From: Nocardioides litoris
GTDB taxonomy: Bacteria > Actinomycetota > Actinomycetes > Propionibacteriales > Nocardioidaceae
DNA length: 64,000 nt
NCBI RefSeq assembly: GCF_006346315.1
Contig: NZ_VDMR01000001.1
Coordinates: forward strand, 744,001 to 808,000
Reading direction: 5' to 3'
Within the stretch, counting starts at the first letter, position 1, and every line of letters begins with the position of its first letter. Below are positions 61,049-64,000 of this stretch, one piece after another. The notes under the pieces were generated by a model. It made no database searches. It was not told the DNA's origin and worked only from the letters and a program-made list of their open reading frames with translations. The translations under genes were made by a program, and so were the position numbers.

Positions 61049-64000
61049 ATGGCTGACGACGAGATCCAGGACGTCCCCACCACTGTCGAAGCGGCCGACA
61101 CGCCGACCGACACGCCGACCGAGGCTCCGGCCGAGGCCGCTGCGGAGGCGAAGCCGGCCAAGAAGGCCGCCGCCAAGAAGGCCGCGAAGAAGGCCCCCGC
61201 CAAGCGGGCGACCAAGAAGGCCGCCGCGGCTCCCGAGGTCGCGCCGGACGCGGCCCCGGACCCTGCCCCGGACGCGGCGGCCGAGGCCGCCTCCGAGGCG
61301 CCGGCCGAGGCGCCGGCCGAGGCGAAGCCGGCCAAGAAGGCCGCCGCCAAGAAGACCACCAAGAAGGCTGCGACGAAGAAGACCGCCGTCAAGAAGACGG
61401 CCTCCGCCAAGAACACCCCGGCCGAGCCCGCCGAGGTCGCCGCGGCCGCTGTCGAGGCCGACCCGGTCGCCGCTCCGGTCGAGCAGGCCGACACCCCCGC
61501 CGAGACGGGCCCCGGCACGATGCCGCTGTTCCAGGTGCCCGAGACCCCCGCCAAGGCCCCCGCCAAGCGCACCCGCAGCCGCAAGAAGGTCGAGCCCGCA
61601 CCCGTCGAGGAGACGGCCGACGTCGAGGCCGTCGAGGCCGACGCCCCGACCATCGAGGCCGCGGCCCCGCCCGAGGTCGACCCGGTGACCGACGACGCGA
61701 CCGACCCGGGCGACCCGGGCGACCCGGCCGACCCGGCTGAGGACGAGCAGGCCGAGGCCGACACCGACGCCCCGGCCGACGCCGAGGACCAGGACGGGGC
61801 CGACGACGAGGACGAGTCCGACGACGACAACGACGACGACACCGACGACGCCGAGGGCGACTCCGGTCCGCGCCGCCGTCGTCGCCGGGGTGGCCGTCGT
61901 CGCCGTCGGGGAGGCGGCTCGGGCGACGCTGAGGGCTCCGAGAAGGCCGAGAAGAGCGACGACGGCGACGACGCGTCGCGCGAGAAGTCCGGCGACAAGT
62001 CCGGCGAGAGGTCCGGCGAGAGGTCCGGGCGGTCCGAGAAGCCCGCGAAGGGCGAGTCGTCCGAGAAGGGCGACGCCGAGGGCTCCGACGACACGCAGAA
62101 GTCCGACGACGGCGAGTCCGGCGAGGGCGGGTCGTCCTCCCGGCGCCGGCGCCGGCGCCGCCGCGAGGGCGACGGGGGCGACGGCGGGGGCGACGACCCG
62201 GCCAACACCACCACCCGGGTCCGCAAGGCCCGCTCGCCCGAGGACGAGATCACCTCGGTGCAGGGCTCGACCCGCCTCGAGGCCAAGAAGCAGCGCCGCC
62301 GCGAGGGCCGCGAGGCCGGCCGCCGCCGCGCCCCGATCGTGAGCGAGGCCGAGTTCCTGGCCCGCCGCGAGGCGGTCGACCGCGTCATGGTGGTCCGCCA
62401 GCGCGACGAGCTCACCCAGATCGGCGTGATCGAGGACAAGGTCCTCGTCGAGCACTACGTCGCCCGCGAGTCCCAGACCTCCCTCATCGGCAACATCTAC
62501 CTCGGCCGCGTCCAGAACGTCCTGCCCTCCATGGAGGCGGCGTTCATCGACATCGGCAAGGGCCGCAACGCGGTCCTGTACGCCGGCGAGGTCAACTGGT
62601 CGTCGCTGGGCCACAAGGACGGCAGCCCCCGCAAGATCGAGTCGGTGCTGTCCTCGGGCCAGACGGTCCTGGTGCAGGTCACCAAGGACCCGATCGGCCA
62701 CAAGGGTGCCCGCCTGACCAGCCAGATCAGCCTGGCCGGCCGGTTCCTCGTCTACGTGCCCGACGGCACCACCTCGGGCATCTCGCGCAAGCTCCCCGAC
62801 ACCGAGCGCCACCGCCTCAAGACGCTGCTCAAGGAGATCGTCCCCGACACCGCGGGCGTCATCGTGCGCACCGCCGCCGAGGGCGCCAGCGAGGACGAGC
62901 TGACCCGCGACGTCGAGCGTCTCAAGGCCCGCTGGGAGGACATCGAGGCCAAGACCAAGGGCCGCGGCGGCAACCCGCAGCTGCTCTACGGCGAGCCCGA
63001 CCTGACCCTCAAGGTCGTGCGCGACCTCTTCACCGAGGACTTCGGTCGCCTGGTCATCCAGGGCGACGACGCCTGGGACCTCGTCCACGGCTACGTCGAG
63101 CACATGGCCCCCGACCTGCTCGACCGGGTCGAGAAGTACGACGTCGCGGAGCACGACGGCGTCGACGTCTTCGCCGCCCACCGCATCGACGAGCAGATCG
63201 CCAAGGCGCTCGACCGCAAGGTCTTCCTGCCCTCCGGCGGCTCGCTCATCATCGACCGCACCGAGGCGATGACGGTCGTCGACGTCAACACCGGCAAGTT
63301 CACCGGGTCCGGCGGCAACCTCGAGGAGACCGTCACCAAAAACAACCTGGAGGCGGCCGAGGAGGTCGTGCGCCAGCTCCGGCTGCGCGACATCGGCGGC
63401 ATCATCGTCGTCGACTTCATCGACATGGTGCTCGAGTCCAACCGCGACCTGGTGCTGCGCCGCCTCGTCGAGTGCCTGGGCCGCGACCGCACCCGCCACC
63501 AGGTCGCCGAGGTCACCTCGCTCGGCCTGGTGCAGATGACCCGCAAGCGCATCGGCACCGGCCTGCTCGAGGCCTTCAGCGAGAACTGCGAGCACTGCCA
63601 GGGCCGCGGCCTCGTGCTGCACGACATGCCCATCGAGCCCAAGCGCGGTGGCGGTGGCGGCGGCAGCAACGGCAACGGCGGCGGCAGCAACGGCGGCGGC
63701 AGCAACGGCGGTGGCAGCAACGGCGGCGGGGCCGCGTCGGACGACCAGGGCGGCGAGCGCCGCAGCGGGCGCCGTCGCGGCGGCCGCGGCGGTCGCGGCG
63801 GCGACGACCAGGGCCAGCAGGGCGGCGGCGGCCGCGACGCCAAGGACGCCGGCGCCGGCGGCCGGGACGCCAGGGACCCTGCCAAGGACGTCCCGGCGCA
63901 GAAGCCGTCCCCGGCCGAGTTCGCCGCGATGGCCAAGGCCGAGGTCCACAAGGACGACGAGGCGCCCGAGGCTCCGGTGACCGAGCTGGTCGACGGTGCT
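61049..64000 (+). CDS. rne: Ribonuclease E/G (C-terminus beyond window edge)
   Basis: 984 codons are visible; ATG with GAGGAG 7 bases upstream. Residues 1-160 are Ala/Lys/Pro-rich histone-H1-like repeats (KPAKKAAAKKAAKKAPAKRA), then an acidic and Arg-rich disordered part (RRRRRRGGRRRRRGGG). The catalytic half begins near residue 440: S1 domain with SLIGNIYLGRVQNVLPSMEA and AAFIDIGKGRNAVLYAGEVN, DNase I-like subdomain with AMTVVDVNTGKF and IIVVDFIDMVLESNRDLVL (metal-binding Asp), and the zinc-link ENCEHCQGRG. The C-terminal tail is low complexity (SNGGG and RRGGRGGRGG). It is the main endoribonuclease for mRNA decay and rRNA/tRNA maturation and the degradosome scaffold. The N-terminal extension is typical of actinobacteria. 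Confidence 0.97.
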   Translation, partial: MADDEIQDVPTTVEAADTPTDTPTEAPAEAAAEAKPAKKAAAKKAAKKAPAKRATKKAAAAPEVAPDAAPDPAPDAAAEAASEAPAEAPAEAKPAKKAAAKKTTKKAATKKTAVKKTASAKNTPAEPAEVAAAAVEADPVAAPVEQADTPAETGPGTMPLFQVPETPAKAPAKRTRSRKKVEPAPVEETADVEAVEADAPTIEAAAPPEVDPVTDDATDPGDPGDPADPAEDEQAEADTDAPADAEDQDGADDEDESDDDNDDDTDDAEGDSGPRRRRRRGGRRRRRGGGSGDAEGSEKAEKSDDGDDASREKSGDKSGERSGERSGRSEKPAKGESSEKGDAEGSDDTQKSDDGESGEGGSSSRRRRRRRREGDGGDGGGDDPANTTTRVRKARSPEDEITSVQGSTRLEAKKQRRREGREAGRRRAPIVSEAEFLARREAVDRVMVVRQRDELTQIGVIEDKVLVEHYVARESQTSLIGNIYLGRVQNVLPSMEAAFIDIGKGRNAVLYAGEVNWSSLGHKDGSPRKIESVLSSGQTVLVQVTKDPIGHKGARLTSQISLAGRFLVYVPDGTTSGISRKLPDTERHRLKTLLKEIVPDTAGVIVRTAAEGASEDELTRDVERLKARWEDIEAKTKGRGGNPQLLYGEPDLTLKVVRDLFTEDFGRLVIQGDDAWDLVHGYVEHMAPDLLDRVEKYDVAEHDGVDVFAAHRIDEQIAKALDRKVFLPSGGSLIIDRTEAMTVVDVNTGKFTGSGGNLEETVTKNNLEAAEEVVRQLRLRDIGGIIVVDFIDMVLESNRDLVLRRLVECLGRDRTRHQVAEVTSLGLVQMTRKRIGTGLLEAFSENCEHCQGRGLVLHDMPIEPKRGGGGGGSNGNGGGSNGGGSNGGGSNGGGAASDDQGGERRSGRRRGGRGGRGGDDQGQQGGGGRDAKDAGAGGRDARDPAKDVPAQKPSPAEFAAMAKAEVHKDDEAPEAPVTELVDGA
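63683..63727 (+). repeat. Three 15-bp tandem units encoding GSNGG repeats in rne
   Basis: GGCAGCAACGGCGGC repeats at 63683, 63698 (last base T) and 63713, with a degenerate copy before. A slippage-prone coding minisatellite in the disordered C-terminal region. Confidence 0.85.

Noticed and set aside
60790..61056. An 88-codon frame within the rne leader
   Set aside because: It begins inside the predicted -10 region, overlaps the rne start and has Arg/Pro-rich random composition. A regulatory leader peptide cannot be excluded, but nothing supports one.
61140..61400. Repeated AAGAAGGCC-type units considered as a CRISPR or minisatellite array
   Set aside because: They are coding Lys/Ala repeats of the RNase E N-terminal extension with no spacers. 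No CRISPR-like array was found anywhere in the window.

Overview
The window is high-GC actinobacterial DNA, most likely from the Nocardioidaceae (Nocardioides-like). The evidence is GC-saturated third codon positions, frequent GTG starts, dense operons with 4-base ATGA/GTGA overlaps, and a conserved actinobacterial gene order: clpP1-clpP2-clpX, valS, folC-DUF4233, ndk, mreB-mreC-mreD-PBP2-rodA, a TIGR03960 radical SAM protein, a DUF2344 protein and rne. The family assignment is inferred from gene order and sequence feel; no database search was possible.

Layout. (1) 1-14819, all minus strand: a type VII secretion (ESX)-like locus. Transcription runs FHA protein, WXG100-like protein, a large protein with an N-terminal ESX-substrate-like segment plus peptidoglycan-binding, lysozyme-like and EF-hand parts, a second WXG100 protein, a giant ubiquitin-like/FHA/FtsK ATPase (EssC/EccC type), a propeller/fibronectin-III membrane protein, then MoxR, DUF58 and a transglutaminase-fold (TgpA-like) protein that runs off the left edge. 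No EccB, EccD, EccE or mycosin is visible. (2) 14943-19372, plus: alpha/beta hydrolase, SRPBCC protein, ClpP1, ClpP2, ClpX. (3) 19479-23748, minus: an archaeal-like ValS, a Rieske protein, a SigE-family sigma factor and its probable membrane anti-sigma. (4) 23832-28441: folC-DUF4233, a divergent MocR regulator/flavin-split-barrel pair, a tiny membrane protein, and ndk. (5) 28494-31078: a three-gene operon that looks like a second, unlinked set of ESX substrates (EspC-like protein plus a WXG-DUF1023 hydrolase). (6) 31299-37220: the rod-shape/elongasome operon. (7) 37447-41457: copper handling (membrane protein, YcnI, CopC-CopD fusion, His-rich lipoprotein). (8) 41672-48095: complete Mrp Na+/H+ antiporter with fused A and B. 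(9) 48118-51786: drug-type MFS exporter and radical SAM protein. (10) 51787-60013: an interruption of the radical SAM/DUF2344 pair, containing a visibly lower-GC OLD-family ATPase-nuclease (probable phage defence), katG, a DinB-like protein, two paralogous septum-formation-domain proteins and an AlkZ/YcaQ-family protein. (11) 60024-64000: DUF2344 and RNase E/G, cut by the right edge.

Regulation. A -10-like hexamer (TANNNT or CANNNT) ending 6 to 8 bases before the start codon recurs in front of many genes, which predicts leaderless mRNAs. In three places the stop codon of the upstream gene supplies the first three bases of the hexamer. Strong non-coding structures include a perfect 38-bp palindrome between clpX and valS, a 100-bp cruciform repeat after rodA, a 19-bp inverted repeat before the Mrp operon and a long rne leader.

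The most promising undescribed biology is the streamlined ESX-like locus with its envelope-remodelling proteins (including a transglutaminase fold without a catalytic triad), the unlinked ESX-substrate operon next to mreB, and the low-GC single-gene OLD nuclease.
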